DNA of 64,000 nt from Primulina eburnea (lineage: Eukaryota; Streptophyta; Magnoliopsida; Lamiales; Gesneriaceae): NCBI RefSeq assembly GCF_022965805.1, contig NW_027331363.1, positions 1 to 64,000 of the forward strand. Reading direction: 5' to 3'. Position 1 is the first letter of the stretch. Every line of letters begins with the position of its first letter. A program made the translations under genes and the position numbers. Below are positions 1 to 9,591 of this stretch, piece after piece. The notes under the pieces are model-generated. The model made no database searches, was not told where the DNA came from, and saw nothing but the letters and a program-made list of their open reading frames with translations.

Positions 1-69
1 GTCCTCTATGGCCTTCTTTCTGGCCTGCAGCGAAAACGGAGAGACACTTGAGCTTCCAGCACCAGCCAT
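1..69 (-). CDS. 5' end of an unidentified protein-coding frame, cut by the window edge
   Basis: The reverse strand has an ATG at 69-67 followed by 23 open codons to the edge, starting MAGAGSSSVSPFSLQ. I do not recognise the protein. Support for a real start is a purine-rich context before the ATG and a TATAAATA about 57 bp upstream, a normal plant core-promoter spacing. It points away from the plus-strand frame at 673, so the two would share a divergent promoter of about 600 bp. It could be a host gene or an antisense frame of the neighbouring retroelement. With 23 codons this is only a candidate. Confidence 0.35.
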   Translation of the reverse strand, partial: MAGAGSSSVSPFSLQARKKAIED

Positions 70-125
70 TCTTCTTCTCTATGAAAATTATTTGCTGAGA
101 TAGCTGTGACTAACCATCTTACTCT

Positions 126-133
126 TATTTATA
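126..133 (-). promoter_or_regulatory. TATA box of the minus-strand frame ending at base 1
   Basis: Read on the reverse strand this is TATAAATA, followed by a purine/AT-rich leader and the ATG at 69. Spacing fits a transcription start near 95-105. Inference from motif and position only. Confidence 0.35.
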
Positions 134-406
134 GGCCAAGACGAGGGAAATGAAAGGACACTTCTTTAAGTGACGATTACTCTGCCAAGCACCAGGCTTT
201 CCTTTAATCATTTCTGTCTATTGCCGTCATTTTTTTTAATGCATCTATTTAGGGGGAATGGTGGTTTAAGAGGTTAACTGAGAAGACACTTGTTAGTGAA
301 TTCTCAACTGAAAGGACTCAATTTTACTAACTGATCGTTCAGTTGAATATTCCACTAATCTTCTCATATAAGTTAACTAATTAAATCTATTTTATTCCAA
401 ATCAAT

Positions 407-570
407 GACGTGACTGTGTGCTAAACTCATGATGAATTTCAGTTTATGACGTGGACTCATTTTTAACCGCTCAAATTGTACACACGCTTATGGCACACGT
501 ACACACTTTATTGTTTTTTTAAAAAATCTCTACGGACTGACACGTGTCCAGAATTTGAATAGTCACGTAC
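407..570. promoter_or_regulatory. Cluster of ACGT-core (G-box/ABRE-like) motifs
   Basis: Five ACGT cores occur in about 165 bp: GACGTG at 407, GACGTGG at 448, CACGTAC at 496, CACGTGTC at 541 and CACGTAC at 564. Plant bZIP factors, including ABA-response factors, bind such cores. The cluster lies between the minus-strand ATG at 69 and the plus-strand ATG at 673, so it could serve either. The rest of 134-672 is AT-rich with no coding signal. Confidence 0.3.
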
Positions 571-672
571 ATATGTACCTTTACCCGCTTCATTTCAGTT
601 TTACCTTACGATTATTCACAAATTTTTGAAAGCAAGAACTATTTCATCCTTCGAATTTTCTTTCAGTTATCA

Positions 673-2610
673 ATGGCAACCCAAATTCCCGCTTTTATGT
701 TAAATGCTATGGCTATCAACTTTGGATCTATCTTATCTTTTGGCGATGCTGAAGTCAAGAAGGTGTTTCAGAAACTTGAAGCTGCTGGACTCAGAACATT
801 CTTGGGACAATCCTCACAGGACATCTATCCCAAAGAACTTCAGGATTTCTACTCCACCGGCATGATTGATTCTGAGGGTAACATTAATTCTACTGTCAAT
901 GGTCAATTGCTGATCATCTCTGAAGACTCTCTTGGGGAATTATTTGCGTTACCTTCTGATGGTTTGGCACAACTTTCGGATGTTAAAGCATCTGATATTG
1001 AAGAAATGCAAACCCTTCTCTCTGCTGATGGACGGAAGATTAAGGTTTCCGATCCTAAGAAGGAACTGAAGCATGAAATTCAGTTGCTTGCTGATGTAGT
1101 TGCTAAAGGGCTTTTGGCAAAAGCTGGATCATTTGCTGCCCTCACCTTGGAGAAGTTTCAAGCCATTTCTGTTATTATGGCTGATCGCAAGCTCAACTGG
1201 AAGCACCTTATCTTTACCACTCTGAAGAATATGTTTCTGTCTTCAAAACAGTCCAAAGGTTTTGCTGTTCAAATCAGTTATCTGTTGAAAGTAAAGGGAT
1301 TTGTGGCTGATGATTCTGAAAGGTCATCGAAATTTAAGGTGTTCAATGCAAAGAATACGATGCCACCCAAAACCAAAATGGATATAACTCCTGGTCAGTT
1401 TGTGCAAATCAAACAGGAGATTGGGACTCAGTTAGCAGCTCCTAAATCAGTTAAGAAGGCCAAAACGTTGGCTCAACTGAAGGTCGCCAAAAGAAAATTA
1501 GTGTTGAGTGCCTCTGAGTTAGAGAAGACTCCATCCCCACAGATTGCGAAGAAACCAAGAACTCAAAGGGTTAAAACAACTTCTGAGGTATCCATTCCTA
1601 TTGATGCAATGATTTCTACAACTGATCAGCAGCCTATAGAAGCAGTTCCTCTGCAGATCATTCCACAAGAAGCTTCAATTGGTACCAAAAAGGAATCAGT
1701 TAGGATCAAAGCTCCTCTGATTCAGATCTCTCGTCCTACTGGTGTGGCACCTGCTAGACCTAAAGGCATAAAATTTGTAGAGCAGGTGGAATCTACTCGA
1801 ACAGGATTGGAAATTCCTCACCTTATGAGTACTGATAAAGGGAAAGGGAAGTTTATTGAAGAGTCCAGATCCACCAACCCAATTCAGACTCATATTGACC
1901 TTGTATGGGCAAAGGTTAACAGTTTTGCTGCTTCAAAAATTAAGTCCTATGATGCTTGGATAGCCTATCACACTGAAGTTTTTGCCAAGCAATTGAAAAG
2001 GAAGTCCGAGCTGAGCAAATTCATCAAGCTGGAGGCCTTTGTGCTCAGGACAGTCAAAGCTGCCTCGATTGCTCAAGCTATGGAGAGGAAAAGCTATCTA
2101 TTTGATCAAACAAGAGCGAAGAAGTTGGCTCAAATTGTTGCCAAACTAAAGACCAACTACTTACCTACAAGTCCTACTGCCTACGCTGATCAAGCTGTAA
2201 TTACTCAGCTAGACACTGATCTTATAGGACTACTATCTCAAATCAGGTTTTGGGAATTGAATCAAGAATTGGTTCTCCATCAAGGAGATTCAGATGACGA
2301 CGACGAGGACATATTGGAAGAAGCATCCTCTGACAAAACAGAACCATCATCAGCTTTAGTTCTTGTTCCAACTGAAGAGCCAGGTCATGATAAGCCTTTT
2401 TCACCTCCCGTTGAACAACAACTGTATACTAAAGCTGAGCTTTCGTTCGCACACATTGATGAAGTTATTCAGGCCGTTGTGGAAGAATCCCAGATCAGTG
2501 CACCCGTTTATGACAAAGTTGATCACTCTGCTGATCAAATCAATCCAGAAGCCATTCTTTCTACAGAAGAACTTGTTCAGCCAGATCCATCTACTGATCA
2601 GGTTATCTAA
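673..2610 (+). CDS. Long non-gag-pol frame of a Copia-like (Sirevirus-like) retroelement
   Basis: Frame of 645 codons. The first 200 residues look globular: a segment around residues 35-95 (FYSTGMIDSEGNINS, then LGELFALPSDGL) resembles the 'putative plant transposon protein' type of domain. Residues 225-420 are basic (Lys/Ser/Pro-rich). Residue 540 onward is acidic (DSDDDDEDILEE), then Ser/Thr/Pro-rich. No zinc knuckle, protease, reverse transcriptase or integrase motif is present. The frame lies directly before a polypurine tract and a 3' LTR, the place of the envelope-like or additional frame of Sireviruses. The ATG at 673 follows TTTCAG, so a spliced message is possible. The frame ends at TAA 2608-2610 but resumes in the same phase. 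Function unknown. I recall similar proteins in Gesneriaceae. Confidence 0.6.
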   Translation: MATQIPAFMLNAMAINFGSILSFGDAEVKKVFQKLEAAGLRTFLGQSSQDIYPKELQDFYSTGMIDSEGNINSTVNGQLLIISEDSLGELFALPSDGLAQLSDVKASDIEEMQTLLSADGRKIKVSDPKKELKHEIQLLADVVAKGLLAKAGSFAALTLEKFQAISVIMADRKLNWKHLIFTTLKNMFLSSKQSKGFAVQISYLLKVKGFVADDSERSSKFKVFNAKNTMPPKTKMDITPGQFVQIKQEIGTQLAAPKSVKKAKTLAQLKVAKRKLVLSASELEKTPSPQIAKKPRTQRVKTTSEVSIPIDAMISTTDQQPIEAVPLQIIPQEASIGTKKESVRIKAPLIQISRPTGVAPARPKGIKFVEQVESTRTGLEIPHLMSTDKGKGKFIEESRSTNPIQTHIDLVWAKVNSFAASKIKSYDAWIAYHTEVFAKQLKRKSELSKFIKLEAFVLRTVKAASIAQAMERKSYLFDQTRAKKLAQIVAKLKTNYLPTSPTAYADQAVITQLDTDLIGLLSQIRFWELNQELVLHQGDSDDDDEDILEEASSDKTEPSSALVLVPTEEPGHDKPFSPPVEQQLYTKAELSFAHIDEVIQAVVEESQISAPVYDKVDHSADQINPEAILSTEELVQPDPSTDQVI

Positions 2611-2662
2611 ACTGATGTGCCAGTTGATTCTTCGATCCCTTCAACTGATGTGCCAGTTGATT
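2610..2662 (+). repeat. Two copies of a 20-bp motif at 33-bp spacing inside the frame
   Basis: AACTGATGTGCCAGTTGATT occurs at 2610-2629 and at 2643-2662. The 33-bp period keeps the reading frame (11 codons, TDVPVDS repeated). The stop that ends the upstream frame sits at the edge of the first copy. Confidence 0.8.
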
Positions 2663-3328
2663 CCATCGATCACCCTTTAGAGGCACCAGTTTTAGTTTTG
2701 ACACCATCTGCTGAACCAAATCCTCCTTCACCACCTCGGGATCAAGGAGAAATTACTGCTGCTGATACTTCAGTTCGAGATGCTGCTGAAACAATCTCAA
2801 CTGATCAAGCCTTGATAATTTCTGAACATACTACAAGTGAACCAAGCACTTCTCGACAGTCTCATCCTCCATCTTCATCAGATTTTGATCTCAATTTTGA
2901 AGAAGTTCAACATATGCAAGACATTTATGAGTCAAATGATTACTGCCATCTCCAAGATTCAAAACACTCAATTATCGCATACTCTGAAGTTGGACGATAA
3001 TCAGGAATTGTTAAAAACTCTGAAGGATATAAAATCTGATGTTACCGCTTTTTCATTCGCCATCAACGATATTCAGAAAAATAGAGGAATTATTTCAAGC
3101 CTGACTGCCACTCAAAACTCTATAAACCGTCGGGTCGACATTATGGAGTCACTTATGTCAAGAAAAGTCGAACTGCTAAAAATCACTATTACTACTGCTA
3201 TCGATAACATTTCAACCTCTGTCAAGCTCCTTTCTACTGACGTTGGGAAGCTATCTCTCAAGATGGAACAGTTTGACAAAAAAGGGGAAGAGATCAAGGA
3301 GATCTTAGAACAGCAGAAGAAACAATAG
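2611..3328 (+). pseudogene. Broken C-terminal part of the same retroelement frame (acidic linker, then coiled coil)
   Basis: The reading phase of the 673 frame stays open from 2611 to 3000 (DVPVDS repeats, then Pro/Ser-rich sequence). A different phase then carries the end to 3328. The last ~130 residues are rich in Leu/Ile/Lys with heptad-like spacing (residues around LLKTLKDIKSDV and MEQFDKKGEEIKEILEQQ), a probable coiled coil. The full frame is therefore interrupted by one stop at 2608 and one frameshift between about 2930 and 3000. A coiled coil at the C-terminus suits the envelope-like proteins described for Sireviruses. The remaining ~110 bp before the polypurine tract are non-coding. 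Confidence 0.5.
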
Positions 3329-3440
3329 GAGCAGTATCTATTGTATTTATTTTGAAGAAATGTGAATTCAGTTGATTCAGTTATTTTATCTACTTTGAAT
3401 TAAATCAAGTATCTTTCACCATAGTTTTGTCAAACACCAT

Positions 3441-3452
3441 AAAGGGGGAAAT
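3441..3452 (+). other. Polypurine tract of the Copia-like element
   Basis: The run AAAGGGGGAAAT immediately precedes the TGTTGG that opens the LTR. This is the usual primer site for plus-strand DNA synthesis and shows that the LTR to its right is the 3' copy. Confidence 0.75.
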
Positions 3453-3788
3453 TGTTGGAAACGAAATTCCGGCGTTTGACAAAATATTGACCAACTGATT
3501 CTAGCAACTGAATTGGACTAACTGTTTGACAAAACTGAACACGTCACCAATCAACTGATCGCTACAACTGTAGTCTATTTCATCGTCAACTGATCTTTAC
3601 CAGCTGATCTCTCAGCTGTACACGTCATCAGTTGAAAGCAACAACCGACAAATAGTACAGCTATCTGCAACTGGTAGTGGCTCACCGCATTCAAGAATGA
3701 ACAGTGTACGATTGTCAGAATATATCGACGTGGCAATCAACGGTTAGAATATTCAAATATCTTTAATGTTACCGTTGAGAGGGAAGCC

Positions 3789-3797
3789 TATAAATAG
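3789..3797 (+). promoter_or_regulatory. TATA box of the Copia-like LTR
   Basis: TATAAATAG in the middle of the LTR, downstream of a GACGTGG motif (about 3729) and many MYB-core-like sites. A transcription start about 30 bp downstream would give a U3 of roughly 370 bp. Confidence 0.6.
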
Positions 3798-4364
3798 TCG
3801 AAGACAACAACTGAAGTAAAAACCCGACTCTCAGTTATCTTATCTTACTTGCTGTTACGCTGCAAAAATATCCAATTACATTCAGAAATCAAGCTCACGC
3901 TTATCAGTTATATCAGTAGTATTCTAGACTACGCTTTTGAGCTTTCATAGCACTTTGTAATCAATTGATAGATTTTCTAAGTTGTGCTAAGATCAGTTAC
4001 GATCTGTAAAAGTGTTGTATACTAAGAGTTTCAGTATTGGCAAAGTGATAAGTCCAAACTGAAGTAGGTTAGTACACTGATTTGTATTTTATCAAAGTTT
4101 TTTAGTGAAAATCCTATCTGCGTGATAGAAGGGGTGACGTAGGAGTTATTCAAGTCTCCGAACATACAGAAACAAATTGTGTTGTTATTACTTTCAGTTA
4201 TTATTTTCAGTTAGATACTATGTCTTTCAGTCAGTTAGTTTTCCGCAACTGTTGATTCAGTTTAACTGATTGTTATTGACCGACGGGATATTTTAGATTT
4301 AGTTTGTAATACAACTGAAATCAGTTTGTCGAAGAATTATTTTAATCGAGCAGTGTTTATTCAA

Positions 4365-4383
4365 CCCCCCCCCCCCCCCCCCC
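4365..4383 (+). repeat. Run of 19 cytosines near the LTR end
   Basis: An uninterrupted poly-C tract lies 9 bp before the LTR terminus. Its exact length may vary or be misread. Confidence 0.9.
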
Positions 4384-4392
4384 TTCTAAACA

Positions 4393-5460
4393 CTCTTCAC
4401 CCGATTCACCGATCCTTTCATCGTATGATAGCGTCGACAAAGCGCCATCAAATCCCAAATCTCATATCCAATCATCGGGGCCACAATTGTCTATGCTTTA
4501 CGGGTCATATAATACCAACATAGCAATTGTGTTCACAAACCCCAGAATCCAATCAAATCATATCAGGGTATCCAAGTATCATAGCTCAACGTGCATGTCA
4601 TGTATCGATGTATGCATCAAATGATGTGTGTTAACAAAACATTTATTTTATACATCGATATCTCAATCTCAATATCATGTATGCCACATAAATCAACAAA
4701 TAAGGCATATAGACATGTATTCTCATTCCAATCAATCAAATCAATCCAACAAATATCATATAATACAGATACATGTAGTATGTTACCCGGTCGCAACATA
4801 CCTCAATTCTTCGTTTCCAGTTGATGTAGCCTGAAGATATTGATATTACACTTCATCTACATCAATAACATACTCAATCCAATCAATAATATACTCTAAA
4901 TCATTAGTATGAGTTTCAAATATAATTTGAAACTTCAAAAATTCATATCAAATCCAAATCATATCATAATTCAATTCCGACTTCAAAACTTAGTTTCTTG
5001 TCGGTTATTCTACTACATACAGGAATTTCAACTTCAAATACATGCTATAATTTGTTTCGCGTTTGGATAACGTTTCGAGTTGATTTCGTACTGTAGAAAC
5101 CAAGTTTCTCTCGTGTCTCTCTCGAAGCTGTTGGAATCAAATGAAGAATACGTACAACAAAATCATTCTTATCACAATCCAATTGCCTTTCATTTCATAA
5201 TTACTAAATTGCCCTTAAAATTTAATCAAGTATTTTTCAAAATATTTACCAATTTGCCATCAAATTTAATGTAATATTTTTCAAATTATTTACAAGTTTG
5301 CCATTAAAATACATAATGTTTCAAATAATTATGGAGTATTTTCAACTTGTATAATTTATTTCCATTTGCATAAACTATGTCAACTCCATTTCCAAATACA
5401 ATTATTTTATGAGTTGATTTACTACTCATAATCTACATAATCAGATCACGGGGTCTCACA
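4393..5460. mobile_element. Anonymous LTR-like stretch, probably minus orientation
   Basis: No open frame of note. The text is AT-rich with phrases found in the Tekay-type LTRs elsewhere in the window (repeated 'aaatttgccat' type runs near 5210-5300). It ends in a sequence that reads TGTGAGACCCCG on the reverse strand at 5460, a typical LTR opening. The left limit is unknown. It may be a truncated LTR against which C and the Copia-like element were joined. Low certainty. Confidence 0.35.
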
Positions 5461-6114
5461 CCCCTTGAGCTGCAAACCGAGATGAGAGTAGAGAATGAGA
5501 GAAAATGAGACCAACTCTTGCATTTATAACACTTAATCTCGAAAACACGCTAACACTATTGATCTACCGCAGGTGCGGTGCCTCTTTTACCGTGGGTGCG
5601 CTGCATATACTGGACAACATCCGAAAATCTCAAAACGTCGACCGCAGGTGCGCTACAAAACTGACCGCGGGTGCGGTGCCGCCTCTGCCAATCCACTTCG
5701 GGTGTGGTGCTAAAATGACCGCAGGTGCGGTCACCCCACTGTCCAAATACCGCGGGGGAGGTACCTATCTGACCGCGGGTGCGGTCACCTCTGTAGCCAA
5801 CAACAAACTCTATGCAATAAATATCGAATCACACCGTCACTTCTCTTCACAATCTGACAACACTCTCAACAAGAAAGTTGCACATCTATATCTTATTTAA
5901 CCACCCCAATTGGCCTCATACCAATTGGCTCAACATGCTAATTACAAAGAATTAAATCGAAACAACGCTACAATAAAAAAACATAACAAGTAACCAACAA
6001 TACTATAAACCATAAATCGCAACTCTTAACATCAAACTATACTTAAACTTAACCAAATAGTCAATGAACAATAGAAATCTTAAGCCGCACCGTTCACCAG
6101 GCTTGGCTATTACA
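5461..6114 (-). mobile_element. Fragment C: 3' LTR piece of retrotransposon family B
   Basis: This matches the right 640 bp of the B LTR (about 21615-22254) almost base for base and ends in the same GGCTATTACA. On the reverse strand it opens TGTAATAGCC. It is followed on the right by the family's polypurine tract and pol end, so it is the 3' LTR of a B-type element truncated on its U5 side. It contains the GC-rich repeat array. Confidence 0.75.
5568..5790. repeat. GC-rich hairpin array in the fragment C LTR
   Basis: Variants of ACCGCAGGTGCGGT recur seven times, including the perfect inverted repeat GACCGC-GGGT-GCGGTC at 5771-5786. In minus orientation the array lies just upstream of TATAAAT (near 5540). 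Confidence 0.8.
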
Positions 6115-7085
6115 ATCTCCCTCCTTAGAGGAATTTCGTCCTCGAAATTGACGTCACTGCGCAAACAACTCAGGATACTTATATTTCATTTCATCCTTTG
6201 GTTCCCACGTGGCTTCTTCAATCAAATGATTCCTCCAAAGGACTTTAACAATGCCGATCTCTTTGTTTATAAACACTTTAAATTTGCGATCCAGAATCTG
6301 TAGTGGAATCTCTTGGTACGTCAAATTCGGCGTCAAATCCAATGGTTCGTGGCGAATAACATGGGAAGAATTCGCAATATACTTCCTGAGCATGGAGACA
6401 TGAAAAACATTATGAACTCTGTCAAGATCTGGCTGTAGGGCTAACCTGTAAACTCGATCACCAACTATATCCAAAATCTCAAATGGGCCAATAAATCTCG
6501 GACTCAACTTTCCCTTCTTGCCAAACCGCATCACACCCTTGAGAGGTGATATCTTCAAGAACACATGGTCGTCAACCTCAAACTGCAACAACCTACGACG
6601 CACATCAGCATAGCTCTTCTGTCTCGACTGCGCTGTCTTCATCCTCTCTCGAATAACAGCAACAACATCAGCAGTCTGTTGGACCAACTCTGGACCCAAC
6701 ATCTTCCTCTCACCAATCTCGTCTCAATACAAGGGAGATCTACATTTTATGCCATAAAGTGCTTCATACGGTGCCATGCCAATCTTCGCTTGGTAGCTAT
6801 TATTGTACGTGAACTCAACAAGAGGCAATTTGGAATCCCAGCTACCAGGATAATCGATGGTACAAGCTCTGAGCATATCCTCTAAAATCTGAATAACTCT
6901 CTCTGATTGACCGTCGCTCTGGGGTGATATGTTGTATAGAATGCTAACCGTGTACCCATAGCTCTGTGCAAACTCTTCCAAAACTCTGAAGTAAATCTAG
7001 AGTCACGATCAGACACGATCGACACAGGAACACCATGAAGTCTAACAATCTCAGCTATGTACGCTTCGGCATACTGGTTCATGGA
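6115..7085 (-). pseudogene. Fragment C: 3' end of Ty3/gypsy pol (integrase core end and chromodomain-like tail)
   Basis: The reverse strand reads the end of a Tekay-type polyprotein. From right to left: the integrase segment around [16 protein letters not shown] (7080-6900), the block around [15 protein letters not shown] and YNNSYQAKIGMAPYEALYG (6981-6724), then the C-terminal region (6702-6154) with KLSPRFIGPFEIL and a chromodomain-like tail ending EEATWEPKDEMKYKYPELFAQ. The pieces are in different phases with stops between. Sequence right of 6115 is purine-rich on the reverse strand (polypurine tract). The fragment ends abruptly at about 7085 against another LTR piece, so everything upstream (gag, protease, RT) is missing. 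It closely resembles B at 16208-17080. Confidence 0.8.
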
Positions 7086-7413
7086 ATAAAAATAGAATCA
7101 CAACAAACTCTATGAAATAAAATCGAATCAGAACGTCACTTCTCTTCACAATCTGACAACACTCCCAACAAGAAAGTTGCACATCTATATCTTATTTAAC
7201 CACCCCAATTGGCCTCATACCAATTGGCTTAACATGCTAATTACCAAGAATTAAATCGAAACAATGCTACAATAAAAAAACATAACAAGTAACCAACAAT
7301 ACTATAAACCATAAATCGCAACTCTTAACATCAAACTATACTTAAACTTAACCAAATAGTCAATAAACAATAGTAATCTTAAGCCGTACCGTTCACCATG
7401 CTTGGCTATTAAA
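7086..7413 (-). mobile_element. Truncated 3' LTR of element B
   Basis: About 330 bp match the right end of the B 5' LTR (21940-22254) and the C LTR. The terminus has decayed from CTATTACA to CTATTAAA. The purine-rich strand of TCTCCCCTCCTTAGAGG (polypurine tract) follows directly. The left side is joined to fragment C inside the LTR, so most of this LTR is deleted. Confidence 0.75.
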
Positions 7414-7454
7414 ATCTCCCCTCCTTAGAGGAATTTCGTCCTCGAAATTGAACG

Positions 7455-7660
7455 TCACTGCGCAAACAACTCAGGATACTTCTCTTTCATTTCATCCTCT
7501 GGTTCCCACGTGGCTTCTTCAATCAAATGATTCCTCCAAAGGACTTTAACAATGCCGATCTTTTTGTTTCTCAACACTTTAAATTTGCGATCCAGAATCT
7601 GGAGTGGAATCTCTTGGTACGCCAAATTCGGCGTCAAATCCAATGGATCGTGGCGAAGAA
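7455..7660 (-). pseudogene. Element B: C-terminal chromodomain-like end of pol, cut off by element A
   Basis: Encodes the tail LTPNLAYQEIPLQILDRKFK... to EEATWEPEDEMKEKYPELFAQ and a stop. Chromoviruses use this domain at the end of integrase to target insertion to chromatin. Its upstream part continues at 16213 on the far side of element A (TSD AAGAA at 7656-7660 and 16208-16212). The same tail, 60 residues long, is found in fragment C at 6154. Confidence 0.8.
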
Positions 7661-9151
7661 TGTGGGGACCCGGGCTCTAATTCTTTTTCATGGGATTAAA
7701 TGGATCGTTAACATAAAACGTGGGTCAAATTTTCGCTTTTTAACATTCAATCAAATGTTACTAACTAGGCATAAAACATGTCTCTATTTTATTACATCAG
7801 CATAATATACAAACATAGGATACAACATTTCTTGTTTTAATCCTTCCTCTGTAAACTAGTAGTGAAATACAGTACAAGATAAAAGTAATTCTACTAGTCC
7901 ATCTGCTAGGCCCGTGATCACCACGCTATGTCCATCGCTCATCTCTGTCGTGACCCAGATCCTGCCCCACCTGTTGTTATGCACACATACAGACATAACA
8001 ACAGCCGGAAAACCGGTGAGAACAAATCCCAGTATAAACATGTATACATGCAATAAAACAATCTAAAACATGAAACATGCTAATATGAATGTCATTCATA
8101 TATAATCATGCAATGCGAGTCTAATCATGTCTAGATGCGACTCGACTAGAACTCTAGGGATCCCGTTGTGAATAAGACGTCACTGTCTGTCACCTACCCT
8201 CCCAATCGAGGTGATGTACATCTTATTCCTAGACTTCGGCCTGATCTGTATCCGCGTCTACAATAGGGGCGGTGATCTTCCCCTAAGCTGTGATATCGCC
8301 GAACGTCTAGAAGTCTGCCTGATCTCCAGACTGTCCTATCTTAATGCATGAATACACAATCTGTAAACAAGCATAATCATTCTAATGCAATGCCACATGA
8401 TCTGTAAACAAAGCATAGCAAGATCTGCATACAAGTTCTATAAACAAATCTATAACAATCATAAACATATCAAGGTATGAACAATAAAACAAGTATGTGA
8501 TTTTGGTTGGGAAACTCAAATGTGATCTCATTTGAGTCGTGATTCCCAAAACAAAACATGTACTATACCTTTCGTCGTAGAATCGCTGTCACGGTCGCCA
8601 ATACGTATCTGAAATGGAAATGTGGATACGCACTCTATCAATTTCTAATCTAAATCAACACATAACCAAGTCACCACGTGATCTCAATAAAATCTGACGG
8701 CATAACGACGTAATTCTCGATACCGGTCAATCCAATTCCCAACAAATATCAACACTATCTTATTCTCAATCATAATCCAATACAATATTCCAAAACACAA
8801 TAATTCTATCCCAACAATTCCTAAACCATACAGAAATTCATAGAAAATGCATATGTTATCCTTTCTTTGATCCGTTTACAAATATATCATGCTCAATATG
8901 CCAAGAACACAATATAACTATCATATTCTCATTTCCCAAACATCTGAATTTCGAAATTTACTGAAATTACATAAAACTTACATCACTTTGTAGCCAATAA
9001 CGAGAGGATCTCAAAACCGCAGTCGGATTTAAATTTGGATGGCTCAATCTTCTAAAATCACAATTACAAGTGAAAGGAAACTTGAAAGCCTTTCTTCCTC
9101 AGAAATCCTCGGTTCTTGCTACTGAAATGAGAAGAATTCGAGGCAAATCTG

Positions 9152-9159
9152 TATATATA
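9152..9159 (-). promoter_or_regulatory. TATA box of the element A LTR (3' copy)
   Basis: TATATATA lies about 50 bp from the hairpin array; the 5' LTR has the equivalent at about 15866-15875, which would be the one driving the element. Confidence 0.55.
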
Positions 9160-9209
9160 CCTTGCATGTTTTCGTACACATGGCTCATCCTTGGGTGTAC
9201 ACGGTTCTT

Positions 9210-9373
9210 GCTCGGGCGGTCAAAAGTTGCCGCCCGGGCGAGTAATTCGCGGCCCTCGCCCATTCCAGCAGCCTCGCTCGGGCGGTCAAAAACATCCGCC
9301 CGGGCGAGTGACTCCCGGCCCTCTTCTCCTAGGCACTCTCGCTCGGGCGGTCAAAAACGTCCGCCCGGGCGAG
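9210..9373. repeat. Three GC-rich hairpin units in the element A 3' LTR
   Basis: Units at 9210-9242, 9276-9308 and 9341-9373 each read GCTCGGGCGG, a 9-10 nt A/T-rich spacer, then CCGCCCGGGCGAG, so the arms pair. Period is 65-66 bp. They stand out sharply from the AT-rich LTR. Confidence 0.9.
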
Positions 9374-9491
9374 TCACTTTCGCCCAACTCTATTATTATC
9401 TCAATTTAATCTTAAGATAACCTGGTTATAATCATGCCCACTCAAAATCAATAATCTCAAACTAACATGTTATAAAATCTTGGGCATTACA

Positions 9492-9504
9492 TTTCTCCCC
9501 CTCT
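9492..9504 (-). other. Polypurine tract of element A
   Basis: On the reverse strand AGAGGGGGAGAAA directly precedes the 3' LTR. Similar tracts sit at the same place in elements B, E and I. Confidence 0.8.
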
Positions 9505-9591
9505 AAGACATAAGTTCGTCCTCGAACTTGATATAAATCAATTAGAGTATTTAAAACAGCATTACTATCTAAAACTGAATAAATACTTACA

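Larger units (their letters stand above)
3453..4392 (+). mobile_element. 3' LTR of a Copia-like (Sirevirus-like) retrotransposon
   Basis: About 940 bp, beginning TGTTGGAAACG after a polypurine tract and ending TAAACA at 4392 just after a C-rich run, as in many plant Copia LTRs. A TATA box (TATAAATAG, 3789-3797) divides U3 from R. U3 and R/U5 are crowded with AACTG/CAGTT motifs. The 5' LTR and gag-pol are not in the window, so the element is either cut by the left edge or deleted. The left boundary is clear; the right boundary is chosen from the TG...CA rule. Confidence 0.7.
7661..9491 (-). repeat. Element A 3' LTR
   Basis: 1831 bp, opening TGTGGGGACCCGGG and ending GGGCATTACA on the plus strand. 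It contains a TATA box (TATATATA, 9152-9159) and, directly upstream of it in transcription sense, a three-unit hairpin array. Confidence 0.95.

Noticed and set aside
4326..4523. Short plus-strand frame with a poly-proline stretch
   Set aside because: It is created by the 19-C run at the LTR end and has no other support.
9210..9373. Regularly spaced 33-bp units as a CRISPR-like array
   Set aside because: Only three units, spacers related to one another, inside a plant LTR that occurs twice. No CRISPR context is possible here.
9070..9420. Two overlapping plus-strand frames with repeated Gly/Arg/Pro motifs (also at 15907 and, minus strand, at 28043 and 59030)
   Set aside because: They are translations of the GC-rich hairpin arrays in LTR promoters, repeated with each LTR copy; non-coding explains them better.
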